From Lachnospiraceae bacterium P6B14 (GTDB taxonomy: Bacteria; Bacillota; Clostridia; Lachnospirales; Lachnospiraceae), in NCBI GenBank assembly GCA_000687695.1, contig JHWZ01000002.1:62001-126000 (forward strand): a stretch of 64,000 nt of DNA, given 5' to 3'. The position numbers were made by a program, and so were the translations under genes. Of this stretch, positions 40,704-48,441 are shown in pieces. The notes under the pieces are model-generated. The model was not told the origin of the DNA. It saw only the letters and a list, made by a program, of their open reading frames with translations, and made no database searches. The first letter of the stretch is position 1. Each line of letters begins with the position of its first letter.

Positions 40704-41102
40704 TCTCTCTTCCTCGCTTTCTATGGTATCCGATTTCGTCCGGCAGGAGGTCGACTGCCGGGCGACATTTTCATTTTCCCGAGTCCTTTTCTCAACCTCT
40801 ACCTCTACACGCAGTGTAACATATAAGGTGTCCCTTAGTACGGACTCGTAATATAGTAGCATAAAATCGGAGTATTATGATATAAATCAAGAAAAGTATT
40901 ATATTAAATCGTAAAATTTTAGTATAGCATTATAATAAACGGGATTATGGAGTAGGACTTGATTACAGTTGCAAATCTTTTGGGAATGAGATATACTAAA
41001 TACTTGAGAAGCAGTTTGTAGGGTGGATTGGATACCTGTCCGACCCCAAAGAATAACCAGTTAAGTGTAAAGCTTAAGAATAATGTAAAGGAGATACAGG
41101 CT
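40704..41102. other. gene-free divergent regulatory region
   Basis: Holds a perfect hairpin (CCGGCAG 40740-40746, CTGCCGG 40755-40761) on the leader side of the leftward gene, a very AT-rich tract (40863-40950) and the rightward promoter at 40969-40997. No convincing leftward promoter was found. Confidence 0.5.
40969..40997 (+). promoter_or_regulatory. promoter of the leucine-rich secreted protein gene
   Basis: TTGCAA (40969-40974), 17-base spacer, TATACT (40992-40997), preceded by an AT-rich tract that could act as an UP element. Confidence 0.7.
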
Positions 41103-42374
41103 ATGAAAAAGAGAGTATCGCTCCTGCTGGTGGTAGCAATGATCTTGACTTGTACGTATTCACCGGTGCTGCTGGAAGCAAAAGCAAAAAAACCTTGTTT
41201 GTCAAAAAAAACGTTATCGTTTGATTTGGCCAAGAAAGAAAAGCAAAAAGTGGTTACAATCAAGAATATCCCATCCAAGCTTATAAAGTCGGTAAAGACA
41301 TCGACGACGGATCTTTTCGTATCGTCAGCCAAAGCGAAAAAGACGAAGATTACTGTTTATGGCATTACAGTCGGGAAAGCGACTATTCGAATCAATGTCA
41401 AGCTTAAAAAGGCTGTAAACACGAAGAAATCGTACTCGTTTTCGGTGACGGTTCGTGTAAAGAATAGCCAAGAATCCAAAGTTACGCCAACACCTGTGGT
41501 TACGCCAACATCGGCGGCTACGCCGACGATTACTCCCACAATAACTCCAACTGCAACTCCGACTGCTACGATTGATCCGAATGCTGGTCTTAAAAAACCG
41601 GATGGTACATTTGTTTCATGGAGTGAGTTGGTTAGGGATGAAACCATCATCCAATCAGAAACAAGTGTAAAAGCCGGAGATAACGCCAAGTATGTGCTTG
41701 AAGGCGATTTGATAATTCCGGATGGGATAACAGCATTAAAGCCTGCTGCTTTTGAAGGTTGCAAGTTGCTCACTTCTGTCAAGATACCAGAGTCGGTGAC
41801 GGATATTGGCATGGTTGCCTTTCGGAACTGTGAGAATATGACTAATATCAATCTACCGAGTGGATTGACAACAATTAATGCAGAGGTGTTGAGCTATTGC
41901 AAAAAACTTGGAAACATAACTATCCCAAGTTCTGTGACAGAAATCAGATCAGGCGCATTTATGGAGTGTGATGGAGTAGAAACGGTTATTATCCCAGACG
42001 GTGTAAAGAAGATAGGTGATGCTGTTTTTGCAAGATGTAAAAACTTAAAGAGCATTCAGATTCCAGAAGGAGTAGAAGTTATTGATATCAGTCTATTTGA
42101 GAATTGTAGAAACCTGATTTCGGTAAGTCTTCCAAGCACCATAAAAACCATTGAAAGAACCGCGTTTCCTAATTGCACAAGCCTCACGAGTATAATCATA
42201 CCAGAGGGTGTGGTCTTTATTGAATCAGCAGCATTTTCGGGATGTAAGAATCTATCGACCATAGTGATTCCTGATAGTGTTAAATCGATTGCATCAAATG
42301 CATTTGAAACATGCCCGATTTCTGCACTGTCAGCATATTCTTCGCGTGAAGGATATCCTTGGGGAGCGATTTGA
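41103..42374 (+). CDS. secreted BspA-type leucine-rich repeat protein
   Basis: 423 residues. Signal peptide (KRVSLLLVVAMILTC), an Ig-like/Big-like region to about 120, a Thr/Pro linker (TPTPVVTP, repeated TPT), then eight or so LRR_5 units of about 23 residues (pattern I-P-x-x-V-x-x-I-x-x-x-A-F-x-x-C). BspA-type repeats bind host or cell-surface partners. No cell-wall anchor is seen. AAGGAG precedes ATG 41103. It is the only rightward gene between 28 and 64 kb and has its own promoter and terminator, so it looks like separately acquired cargo. Confidence 0.88.
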   Translation: MKKRVSLLLVVAMILTCTYSPVLLEAKAKKPCLSKKTLSFDLAKKEKQKVVTIKNIPSKLIKSVKTSTTDLFVSSAKAKKTKITVYGITVGKATIRINVKLKKAVNTKKSYSFSVTVRVKNSQESKVTPTPVVTPTSAATPTITPTITPTATPTATIDPNAGLKKPDGTFVSWSELVRDETIIQSETSVKAGDNAKYVLEGDLIIPDGITALKPAAFEGCKLLTSVKIPESVTDIGMVAFRNCENMTNINLPSGLTTINAEVLSYCKKLGNITIPSSVTEIRSGAFMECDGVETVIIPDGVKKIGDAVFARCKNLKSIQIPEGVEVIDISLFENCRNLISVSLPSTIKTIERTAFPNCTSLTSIIIPEGVVFIESAAFSGCKNLSTIVIPDSVKSIASNAFETCPISALSAYSSREGYPWGAI

Positions 42375-42409
42375 TTATCAACGATGAAAGAATAAGCCTA
42401 ATATGAGGA

Positions 42410-42442
42410 ATAAGGTGGTAGGGAGAGCTCCTGCCACCTTAT
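42410..42442. terminator. bidirectional terminator
   Basis: ATAAGGTGGTAGG (42410-42422), loop GAGAGCT, CCTGCCACCTTAT (42430-42442). Serves the leucine-rich gene and the convergent 82-residue gene. Confidence 0.8.
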
Positions 42443-42450
42443 TTAGATTA

Positions 42451-42699
42451 TTATTCACAAAAACCTGGATCAAGTTTGGTTTTTATGATTTCAGTCGCCA
42501 TTTCTTTCAGATTGTCCGGAAGATCGTCGAGCTTTCCAATGTTCATTATCAGATCTTCAGTAGAATCATCAATTGTGATGTTATATTTCTTGATCAAGGG
42601 ACTTCCAAATCCGTTTTTCTGATCGGCAATTTCCCCGATTAGCTGTTCTTTCAGCCAGCTGCTTTGTGGTGTGCCGGCATTGAAATCCTTAGTGTTCAT
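42451..42699 (-). CDS. 82-residue protein of unknown function
   Basis: Acidic helical protein (NTKDFNAGTPQSSWLKEQ, then DDSTEDLIMNIGKLDDLPDN). GGGAGG precedes the ATG. It has its own promoter and ends at the shared terminator, hence a single-gene unit. No family recognised. Confidence 0.62.
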   Translation of the reverse strand: MNTKDFNAGTPQSSWLKEQLIGEIADQKNGFGSPLIKKYNITIDDSTEDLIMNIGKLDDLPDNLKEMATEIIKTKLDPGFCE

Positions 42700-42736
42700 A
42701 GACTCAGCCTCCCTTGTTTTTTATTTCTCTTATTAT

Positions 42737-42764
42737 ATTATAACACGTTTTGATGGAGTTGCAA
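42737..42764 (-). promoter_or_regulatory. promoter of the 82-residue protein gene
   Basis: Minus strand TTGCAA (42759-42764), 16-base spacer, TATAAT (42737-42742). Confidence 0.75.
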
Positions 42765-42783
42765 CAGGATGGAAATGAAAAAA

Positions 42784-42807
42784 GACGGGAGGTCAATGCC
42801 TCCCGTC
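42784..42807 (-). terminator. terminator after the double SpoVG gene
   Basis: GACGGGAGG, six-base loop, CCTCCCGTC, with a T-run on the minus strand (42777-42783) and another on the plus strand after GAT. Perfect stem. Confidence 0.9.
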
Positions 42808-42820
42808 GATCTTTTTTTGC

Positions 42821-43498
42821 CTAACGTACCTGCGCCTTTTCCGGTTCCTTATCCTTAGCTTTTGCCTTTGATGTGGGATTCTTAGCTGGCTCGGGAGATA
42901 CGGATTTGGTCTTTTCTTCCTGGTATGCTTTTTCAAATTCTCCGTAGAGCGTCTCGCGAAACTCCTTGGTGATCGGAAACGCGATTTCTCGATAAACCGG
43001 CTTGCCGTCCTTATACTTGTCGGTGCGGTAGTCAGGCATCGAGATGAACATCCCATTCTTGCCTTCAATCATCTTAACATTGGAGATGACGAAGTTATCC
43101 TCCAGATAGATCCTTCCAAGTCCACGGAGACTCGAATCTTCGTGGGCAAGCGGTGTGACCTTGACAGTGAACGCAAGAGGGGCGTCAGGCTCGCCGATAT
43201 CGAGACCGTTTTTGCCGATGGACTGGCGGTTTTTATAGGCATCAAGGATGTTTTTCGTCAGTTCCTCGTAAAATGTTTTTGTGATTGGGTTACAGACGTC
43301 ACGATAGATTGGCTCGCCTTTTTCCGTTACATCATTTGTGCGGTAGGAAGGCATTGAGACAAACATATCATCCGAGTCGTGTTTTTTGATTATTGCGATG
43401 TTTCTGACCACAATGCTATCGCCAAAAGTTACACTGGCAAATCCCTGGATCTGGCTCTCATCGCTTTTCACTTCGTTGATTCTGATGTTATATTTCAT
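42821..43498 (-). CDS. tandem SpoVG-domain protein
   Basis: 225 residues with two SpoVG domains (about 1-85 and 105-190), each with the pattern VRNIAIIKK...MFVSMPSYRT or ISNVKMIEGKNGMFISMPDYRT, then YRDVCNPI or YREIAFPI. Chromosomal SpoVG is a single-domain (about 95 residues) nucleic-acid-binding regulator of sporulation and division. A Lys/Pro tail follows. ATG 43498 after AAAGGA. Fifteen bases after the sortase gene, co-transcribed. Double-domain forms occur on mobile elements; the role is unknown. Confidence 0.87.
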   Translation of the reverse strand: MKYNIRINEVKSDESQIQGFASVTFGDSIVVRNIAIIKKHDSDDMFVSMPSYRTNDVTEKGEPIYRDVCNPITKTFYEELTKNILDAYKNRQSIGKNGLDIGEPDAPLAFTVKVTPLAHEDSSLRGLGRIYLEDNFVISNVKMIEGKNGMFISMPDYRTDKYKDGKPVYREIAFPITKEFRETLYGEFEKAYQEEKTKSVSPEPAKNPTSKAKAKDKEPEKAQVR

Positions 43499-43512
43499 AG
43501 CGTAGTCCTTTC

Positions 43513-44121
43513 TCAGCTTATTTCGCTGGGTGCAGTTGTCTGTGTTTCTATATACGGGACGCATGTAGCCACAAACCGTCTAGTCCCATGGTATGCGCAG
43601 GTGAATAAAGTCAGGACCTCTTCATCTCGTTTTTTCCTAACCGAGGGGTCATGTGGTGACACCACTCGGGTAGATTTGACGCAGTAGATGCGTGATCTTT
43701 TGTCCTTCGTAGTGATTCTTACTTGTGCATCCTTACGGATGTGGCTAAGCGTCGTAAAGAACAGCCCTCGACTGCTTCCGTTATGCCCGCAGAGAACGCA
43801 ATTTCCCTGTTCGAGCAATCCTGCTGTCTCGGGCAGGTGACCGATGCCTCTCGAGAGCTGTGCTTCCGTAGCGCCTTCATAGATGGGATAGTGGATGTCA
43901 AGTGAATCGATTTCGATGATCCCTATGGCGTCCTTCGGTATCCCGCCTTTCTTGCCGGTCGATGTATCGATATCCGGCTCGGTATAGTCGCCAGGGGCAT
44001 TCGCCATCTCTGATGGTGTCTGTCCCGTAACGAGCGTGTTGTCATCATTTCTTGTAAAAAATGGAATCGCCATGATCCCGATGATCAGGATAATGGCGAT
44101 CCATGGTGCTTTATTCTTCAT
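43513..44121 (-). CDS. sortase (class D-like transpeptidase)
   Basis: 202 residues. One N-terminal membrane anchor (WIAIILIIGIMAIPFF), then the sortase barrel with catalytic His in LCGHNGSS (about 112), Cys in TLFTCAYHG (about 171) and Arg in GTRRFV (about 177). It joins LPXTG-like proteins to the cell wall or to each other. The only visible substrate is the LPQTG pilin at the right end, 18 kb away. Class assignment is from the H and C motif spacing and is tentative. Confidence 0.88.
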   Translation of the reverse strand: MKNKAPWIAIILIIGIMAIPFFTRNDDNTLVTGQTPSEMANAPGDYTEPDIDTSTGKKGGIPKDAIGIIEIDSLDIHYPIYEGATEAQLSRGIGHLPETAGLLEQGNCVLCGHNGSSRGLFFTTLSHIRKDAQVRITTKDKRSRIYCVKSTRVVSPHDPSVRKKRDEEVLTLFTCAYHGTRRFVATCVPYIETQTTAPSEIS

Positions 44122-44131
44122 CGTAAGCCTC

Positions 44132-44578
44132 CTATCTGCATTTGTTTATAGATTTATCTCTATGATAGAAAGGGATGGTTTTTGAAGGATTCGGGATATA
44201 GGCTCCATATTGTTCACGAAGCATATCCATATCCACATCAGCAAATCGGCTTGACAAATACCGTGCATGATTCCATTCTAGCCCGTATTCTTTGGCGGAT
44301 GGCTTATTAACAGGGTTTCTGACATATTCAGCTGGTTCGTAAGCAATCAGAAACATGCCTGTATCTGGTCGGAGCATAAGATAACGATTATGCTTGTATC
44401 GTTCGATAAAGCGATAATCATGTCCGTTGAAGTTTCTGAATACCTCCCCAGGAGTGAACTCATCTCTCTTTTTCTCATAATGATAGATTGGTATGATTGG
44501 AGGGGTAGGTTGGTTATATCCAATACTCCCATAATCGTGCTCTTTTTCCTTGGTTTCTGCTAAATCCATAATGCTCAT
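44132..44578 (-). CDS. 148-residue element protein of unknown function
   Basis: Contains many aromatic and His residues (GHDYRFIERYKHNRYLMLRP, then YGLEWNHARYLSSRFADVDMDML). Lacks a signal peptide or helices. I take ATG 44578, nine bases after GGAAAGG; ATG 44587 abuts that site. It ends 10 bases before the sortase gene and probably shares its transcript. No family recognised. Confidence 0.62.
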   Translation of the reverse strand: MSIMDLAETKEKEHDYGSIGYNQPTPPIIPIYHYEKKRDEFTPGEVFRNFNGHDYRFIERYKHNRYLMLRPDTGMFLIAYEPAEYVRNPVNKPSAKEYGLEWNHARYLSSRFADVDMDMLREQYGAYIPNPSKTIPFYHRDKSINKCR

Positions 44579-44619
44579 GGGTTTCATCCTTTCCGGGTAA
44601 GTATACCCTAATACAACAA

Positions 44620-44652
44620 AAGAGAGCTTACGGATAGCCGTTAAGCTCTCTT
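44620..44652 (-). terminator. terminator after the 182-residue protein gene
   Basis: AGAGAGCTTA/TAAGCTCTCT arms with CGG/CCG inside; followed on the minus strand by TTTTGTTGT. Confidence 0.78.
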
Positions 44653-44685
44653 GGTTATAGTATTAAATTATACATGTAAATGATT

Positions 44686-45234
44686 CTATCTCATACTTTT
44701 TAGATATTTCAGTAAATCCCTTGACATCAATTCGACTTCACGTAAGTCTTTAGCGTGCTGAAAGTAATACTTTACAATTGCGCGTTCTTCTGCTTGTTCG
44801 TCTTCTACGAGGCATTCAAATCGGCTTTTCCCAGTATAGTCGACAAAGAAAACATGATCTGGTCCCTCTGGAATTCTCTGGATAAAATATACCTGCGCAC
44901 AGTCAAGGGAACCATCCTCGGTTTCTGTGTACGTCAGATAAAGTCTGGGAACCCTGCGATCTGTGATTCGCTCATCATCCGGAAGGGTGATTTTGATCAC
45001 GCTGATGCCCATGATCTCGAATGTATCGGATTCAAACTCTAAAGGATCGTAATTTGTATATACTCCAATCGATTCGAAACGCCTTTTATACACATCAGGG
45101 AACAACTCGAGAGTCTCAAATTCTTCGATAACCGTCCTTGCGTCATCCACAAACTTCATGTACCAGTATATCGGAAGATCGACGGTTTCAACAAAAAACT
45201 TGATTTCTCCGAACTGATTAGCATCTTCTTTCAT
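44686..45234 (-). CDS. 182-residue protein of unknown function
   Basis: Acidic soluble protein (VETVDLPIYWYMKFVDDART, then FEIMGISVIKITLPDDERI, FFVDYTGKSRFECLVEDEQ). No domain recognised. ATG 45234 follows AAAGGA; the TTG six bases earlier is not needed. It has its own promoter, 5' hairpin and terminator, so it is an independent single-gene unit placed within the conjugation region. Confidence 0.65.
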   Translation of the reverse strand: MKEDANQFGEIKFFVETVDLPIYWYMKFVDDARTVIEEFETLELFPDVYKRRFESIGVYTNYDPLEFESDTFEIMGISVIKITLPDDERITDRRVPRLYLTYTETEDGSLDCAQVYFIQRIPEGPDHVFFVDYTGKSRFECLVEDEQAEERAIVKYYFQHAKDLREVELMSRDLLKYLKSMR

Positions 45235-45260
45235 AGACAATCCTTTCTCAAGAAAGACAA

Positions 45261-45300
45261 TGCGGGTTGATGACCACGACTAAGAAGACAACAACCCGCA
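45261..45300 (-). promoter_or_regulatory. hairpin in the 5' leader of the 182-residue protein gene
   Basis: TGCGGGTTG (45261-45269) pairs with CAACCCGCA (45292-45300) across 22 bases, between the promoter and the ribosome-binding site. Confidence 0.5.
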
Positions 45301-45340
45301 GGATAAGGACAAGCAATGGAGCTTGCCAATGATCGATAAT

Positions 45341-45369
45341 ATCTTATCATTTTAATATGAAAAAGTCAA
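45341..45369 (-). promoter_or_regulatory. promoter of the 182-residue protein gene
   Basis: Minus strand TTGACT (45364-45369), 17-base spacer, TAAGAT (45341-45346). An overlapping TTGACA lies six bases further upstream. Confidence 0.65.
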
Positions 45370-45394
45370 TGTCAACCCAATAATGACAATATAG

Positions 45395-47506
45395 TCAGCC
45401 GACATACGGTCTACCGTAGAAGACAACACTGCCGGTTCTAAGCGGATCCATTACGACACCACGTCTTGGATTGGCTGCATGGATCATTTTGCCGTCGCCG
45501 GCGTACATCGCGACGTGTGAAATGTTCTTGTAGCGGTCATTCTTCTCGTAGGAGTAGAATATCAAATCGCCCGGTCGCAGATCCTCTTTGTTGATGATCA
45601 TGCCTTGCGTAGCGCAGTACCGACCTTGTTCAGCCGCCGTGCCCGGAAGTTCGAGCCCGAATTCGCGGTACATCCTGAGAACGAATGAGGAACAGTCATA
45701 ATATCCCTCGTCGAATCTTCGTGCCTGGCTGTAATGACATCCGATCTTGGTCATGCCGAGATTTACGACATTCTGACCGATATCGGAGCCGCCACCATAG
45801 ATGGAAGTTTGTTCCTCCATGAGCATCTGTATCATCTTTTTCTGGTCATCGTTAAGCTCCGGATGGGCGTCGATGTAGTCCTTGTAGGTCAGGTTATGGA
45901 CGATGATTCCGTCTGATTTGACAGTGACGGTCTCGCCGTCATCCGCGGTGTTAGAAGTTCCGCTAACATCCGGCTCACCCCTGTCAGTGCCGTCATCATC
46001 GTCTTTATCCGGTTTTTTGATTTTTCCGTCTTTATCTGCGACAAAGACTTCGACTTTTTTTCGACCCCACTTGCCGGTATCTTCGTGTTTTTCATAAAAA
46101 ATGTCAAACTCGTTGCCATAGTGGTGCAGGTCACCGGTGTCCTCAACCGTATACACATGACCGTCGATCACGACCTTCGTCCCCATGGGAACGATCGGAT
46201 TATAGGCATCCACAGCGACAGTGCGGCCTTCCTTGGCCTTTTTACCGGAGGCGGTGGCGTGACCGTGTGGACCGGAGCACTCCTTACACGGACAATATGC
46301 CGTGACATAGACCTTCCCGAGAGACTCACCGACCTTGACCTCATGTTCGGAAGACGCCCTTTCGATATAGTTCATCTCGTTAAAGACCTTCCGCAGATTC
46401 GCCTTGCCGTTCTCATCCATGATATAGCCGGGCTGTCCGTCGGAGTATAGCGTCATATACACCATCAGCGTGTCCTTAAAGTTCACGGTGACTACGCCGT
46501 CCTGCGTGTTCTGGTAGGTGACCTTCATCCCGTCGGCTTCATATTCTGCCACCTTTTGGTTGAACTCCTGATAGTAGGAGCTTAACACCATTCGGATATC
46601 ATCCGTGCCGGTGTCCGGCAGGGGGAAAAAGATGGATAACGGCGAGCAGTAGATGATCATCATGAAGATCCCGACGATCAGTGCTACAAGTATAACAATG
46701 ACCACTATCACAATAATGAACGGCGTCATCAGCAGCGTGATCAGTTTCTTGATCAAAAACAGAATGATCTTGATCACTCGCTTAAGTCCTTTGGCTCCTT
46801 TGGTGACTGAGCCGAGATTATCGGCGGAGTCTTCTTCAGAATCCCGGACACGGAGGCCGTGGATCAGGCGTTCCTTGATGCCAATGGGGGTTGATTCTTC
46901 CTTGTCATCGTCCTCATAGCGTTTCCGTCGTCTGCGGAGATTTCTTCGATAGCGACGTCGTTTGCTGTTGGCTCTTTGTTTCTCACGAAGCTTCTTTTTG
47001 GAATCTTTTTTGTTTTTCAGCTGTTTTTCTTTAGCGTTGTCGCCGGCAGTGGTTGTGCCGCCGGATCGAGATGCAGAGCGCCTGGTTCCACCTGATGATG
47101 TGCCAGATTCATTGCTGACGCCTGCGCGGTTCATCTGCCTTTGCTTGCGAGTCTGGAACACGCGCTTTCCTGCAGCACCAAGTGCCATCAGGATCTCCTC
47201 TGATTCCTTGAGCTCTTCGCCGCCCTCGACATGGTTGTTGACGGCATCCATACCGGATCGGGCAGCAGTGTGGAGAACCTTGCCACTGGCGAGTCGTTTC
47301 CCGGATTTGATCTCGCCGTCCTTGGACGGTTGGTTACCCTGCTTATCTTCAGGAATGAAAAGACGGCCGGATGTTTTTGGCATCTGACCGTCTGATACTC
47401 CCGATGATTCTCCGGGAGAGGTTGTATTTGATATGCTTGTTCGACGTATCTGTTTATTCTGAGTGTGGAGCGTTCGTTTCTTCGACTCCACGGTGCGTAA
47501 TGCCAT
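45395..47506 (-). CDS. conjugation cell-wall hydrolase (3D and NlpC/P60 domains)
   Basis: 703 residues. A basic, low-complexity N-terminal 200 residues (cytosolic), one strong membrane segment (about 245-285), a 3D domain (YVTAYCPCKECSG... DLHHYGNEFDIFYE, about 405-480) and a C-terminal NlpC/P60 peptidase with Cys in YYDCSSF (about 602), His in ISHVAMYAG and MIHAA. Like Tn916 Orf14 relatives it opens peptidoglycan for the mating channel. ATG 47506 follows TTAGGAGG. Normally it directly follows virB4; here a secreted-protein gene is inserted between them. Confidence 0.92.
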   Translation of the reverse strand: MALRTVESKKRTLHTQNKQIRRTSISNTTSPGESSGVSDGQMPKTSGRLFIPEDKQGNQPSKDGEIKSGKRLASGKVLHTAARSGMDAVNNHVEGGEELKESEEILMALGAAGKRVFQTRKQRQMNRAGVSNESGTSSGGTRRSASRSGGTTTAGDNAKEKQLKNKKDSKKKLREKQRANSKRRRYRRNLRRRRKRYEDDDKEESTPIGIKERLIHGLRVRDSEEDSADNLGSVTKGAKGLKRVIKIILFLIKKLITLLMTPFIIVIVVIVILVALIVGIFMMIIYCSPLSIFFPLPDTGTDDIRMVLSSYYQEFNQKVAEYEADGMKVTYQNTQDGVVTVNFKDTLMVYMTLYSDGQPGYIMDENGKANLRKVFNEMNYIERASSEHEVKVGESLGKVYVTAYCPCKECSGPHGHATASGKKAKEGRTVAVDAYNPIVPMGTKVVIDGHVYTVEDTGDLHHYGNEFDIFYEKHEDTGKWGRKKVEVFVADKDGKIKKPDKDDDDGTDRGEPDVSGTSNTADDGETVTVKSDGIIVHNLTYKDYIDAHPELNDDQKKMIQMLMEEQTSIYGGGSDIGQNVVNLGMTKIGCHYSQARRFDEGYYDCSSFVLRMYREFGLELPGTAAEQGRYCATQGMIINKEDLRPGDLIFYSYEKNDRYKNISHVAMYAGDGKMIHAANPRRGVVMDPLRTGSVVFYGRPYVG

Positions 47507-47523
47507 GTAATCACCTCCTAAAA

Positions 47524-47556
47524 AAAACACCTACTACGAATCGTAATAGGTGTTTT
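47524..47556 (-). terminator. terminator between the inserted gene and the hydrolase gene
   Basis: AACACCTA and TAGGTGTT outer arms with inner TACG/CGTA, followed on the minus strand by eight T that run into the AGGAGG of the hydrolase gene. Confidence 0.75.
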
Positions 47557-47584
47557 TAGATTTGACATCAATTGATTTCAGTAA

Positions 47585-48322
47585 TCAACCAATACTCTTT
47601 TTGATTTTAAAGGTTTTATACTTCTTTCTCTCTTTGTTGTATTTCTTTGAAGAGATTTTCTTTGATTTGAACTTTGGCTTCTTTGCATATGTAAGAGTAG
47701 GTTTTCTGGATTTTTTATACTTTCCAGATTCCCATCCAAGTATTGCGAAAGGCTGCAAACTGTGCTTTTTGTACTGGAGTATAAGAACAGTAGAGAAATC
47801 ACTCCCACCGTACCAAAAAGCAAGCCGATTATCCTTTGATTTACCTATACCCCCACGAATGCCCGTAAAAAAGATTTCAGGTGAAACAACACCATTCTCA
47901 TAATCAAGAATCAATAATGAGTATACTCCACCACTTTGTTTCTCATCAGAAAGAAGCAGTTCAGGTGTGCCATCTTTGTCTAAATCAATTATCTGATAAT
48001 AATTGAATGCTGACATAGATAACTTCACCTTTTCAAGCATTCCCTTTCCAAAGAATCTTTTTTCGAGAGTGGTCATTTTGACGCTCCCGGATGCGGGCTC
48101 GATAAAGTCCAAATAATCAGTCATTCCAAAAGTGTATGCCTTAACAGATATTGTTGAATCCTTGTTGTCCTCGATGTAGTTCTTGTAAGCTTCATTATAA
48201 TCAGTGGCTTCAGTTCCTTCAGCATTGTTATTATCAATTGAGGCAGCGTGGCTCACCACAGAAGTGAACATGAACATGGTAACAAGCATTACTGCAAGTG
48301 GGGTAGAGATTTTTCTTTTCAT
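47585..48322 (-). CDS. secreted protein inserted in the conjugation operon (unknown function)
   Basis: 245 residues. Signal peptide (ISTPLAVMLVTMFMFTSVVSHA), then a region with an EF-hand/FG-GAP-like calcium loop, YYQIIDLDKDGTPELLLSDE (about 108-127), and a very lysine-rich C-terminus. VCBS-like proteins of this kind are common secreted cargo. It has a full-consensus promoter and its own terminator and splits virB4 from its usual neighbour, so it behaves as an inserted expression unit. Confidence 0.75.
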   Translation of the reverse strand: MKRKISTPLAVMLVTMFMFTSVVSHAASIDNNNAEGTEATDYNEAYKNYIEDNKDSTISVKAYTFGMTDYLDFIEPASGSVKMTTLEKRFFGKGMLEKVKLSMSAFNYYQIIDLDKDGTPELLLSDEKQSGGVYSLLILDYENGVVSPEIFFTGIRGGIGKSKDNRLAFWYGGSDFSTVLILQYKKHSLQPFAILGWESGKYKKSRKPTLTYAKKPKFKSKKISSKKYNKERKKYKTFKIKKSIG

Positions 48323-48400
48323 ATCGGTGTACTCCTTATTGTGTTATTTGTGAAAGACCAGTTTAGTATAGGTGTTTGGCGCTTTCACGATTCATCTCAA

Positions 48401-48429
48401 ATCATAGCACTCGAACACCAATTTGTCAA
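48401..48429 (-). promoter_or_regulatory. promoter of the inserted secreted-protein gene
   Basis: Minus strand TTGACA (48424-48429), 17-base spacer, TATGAT (48401-48406), starting 13 bases after the virB4 stop. Confidence 0.82.
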
Positions 48430-48441
48430 CGGAACTGATGT

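Noticed and set aside
40919-41332. Long open frame on the minus strand
   Set aside because: It is antisense to the secreted leucine-rich gene, which has signal peptide, ribosome-binding site, promoter and repeat pattern.
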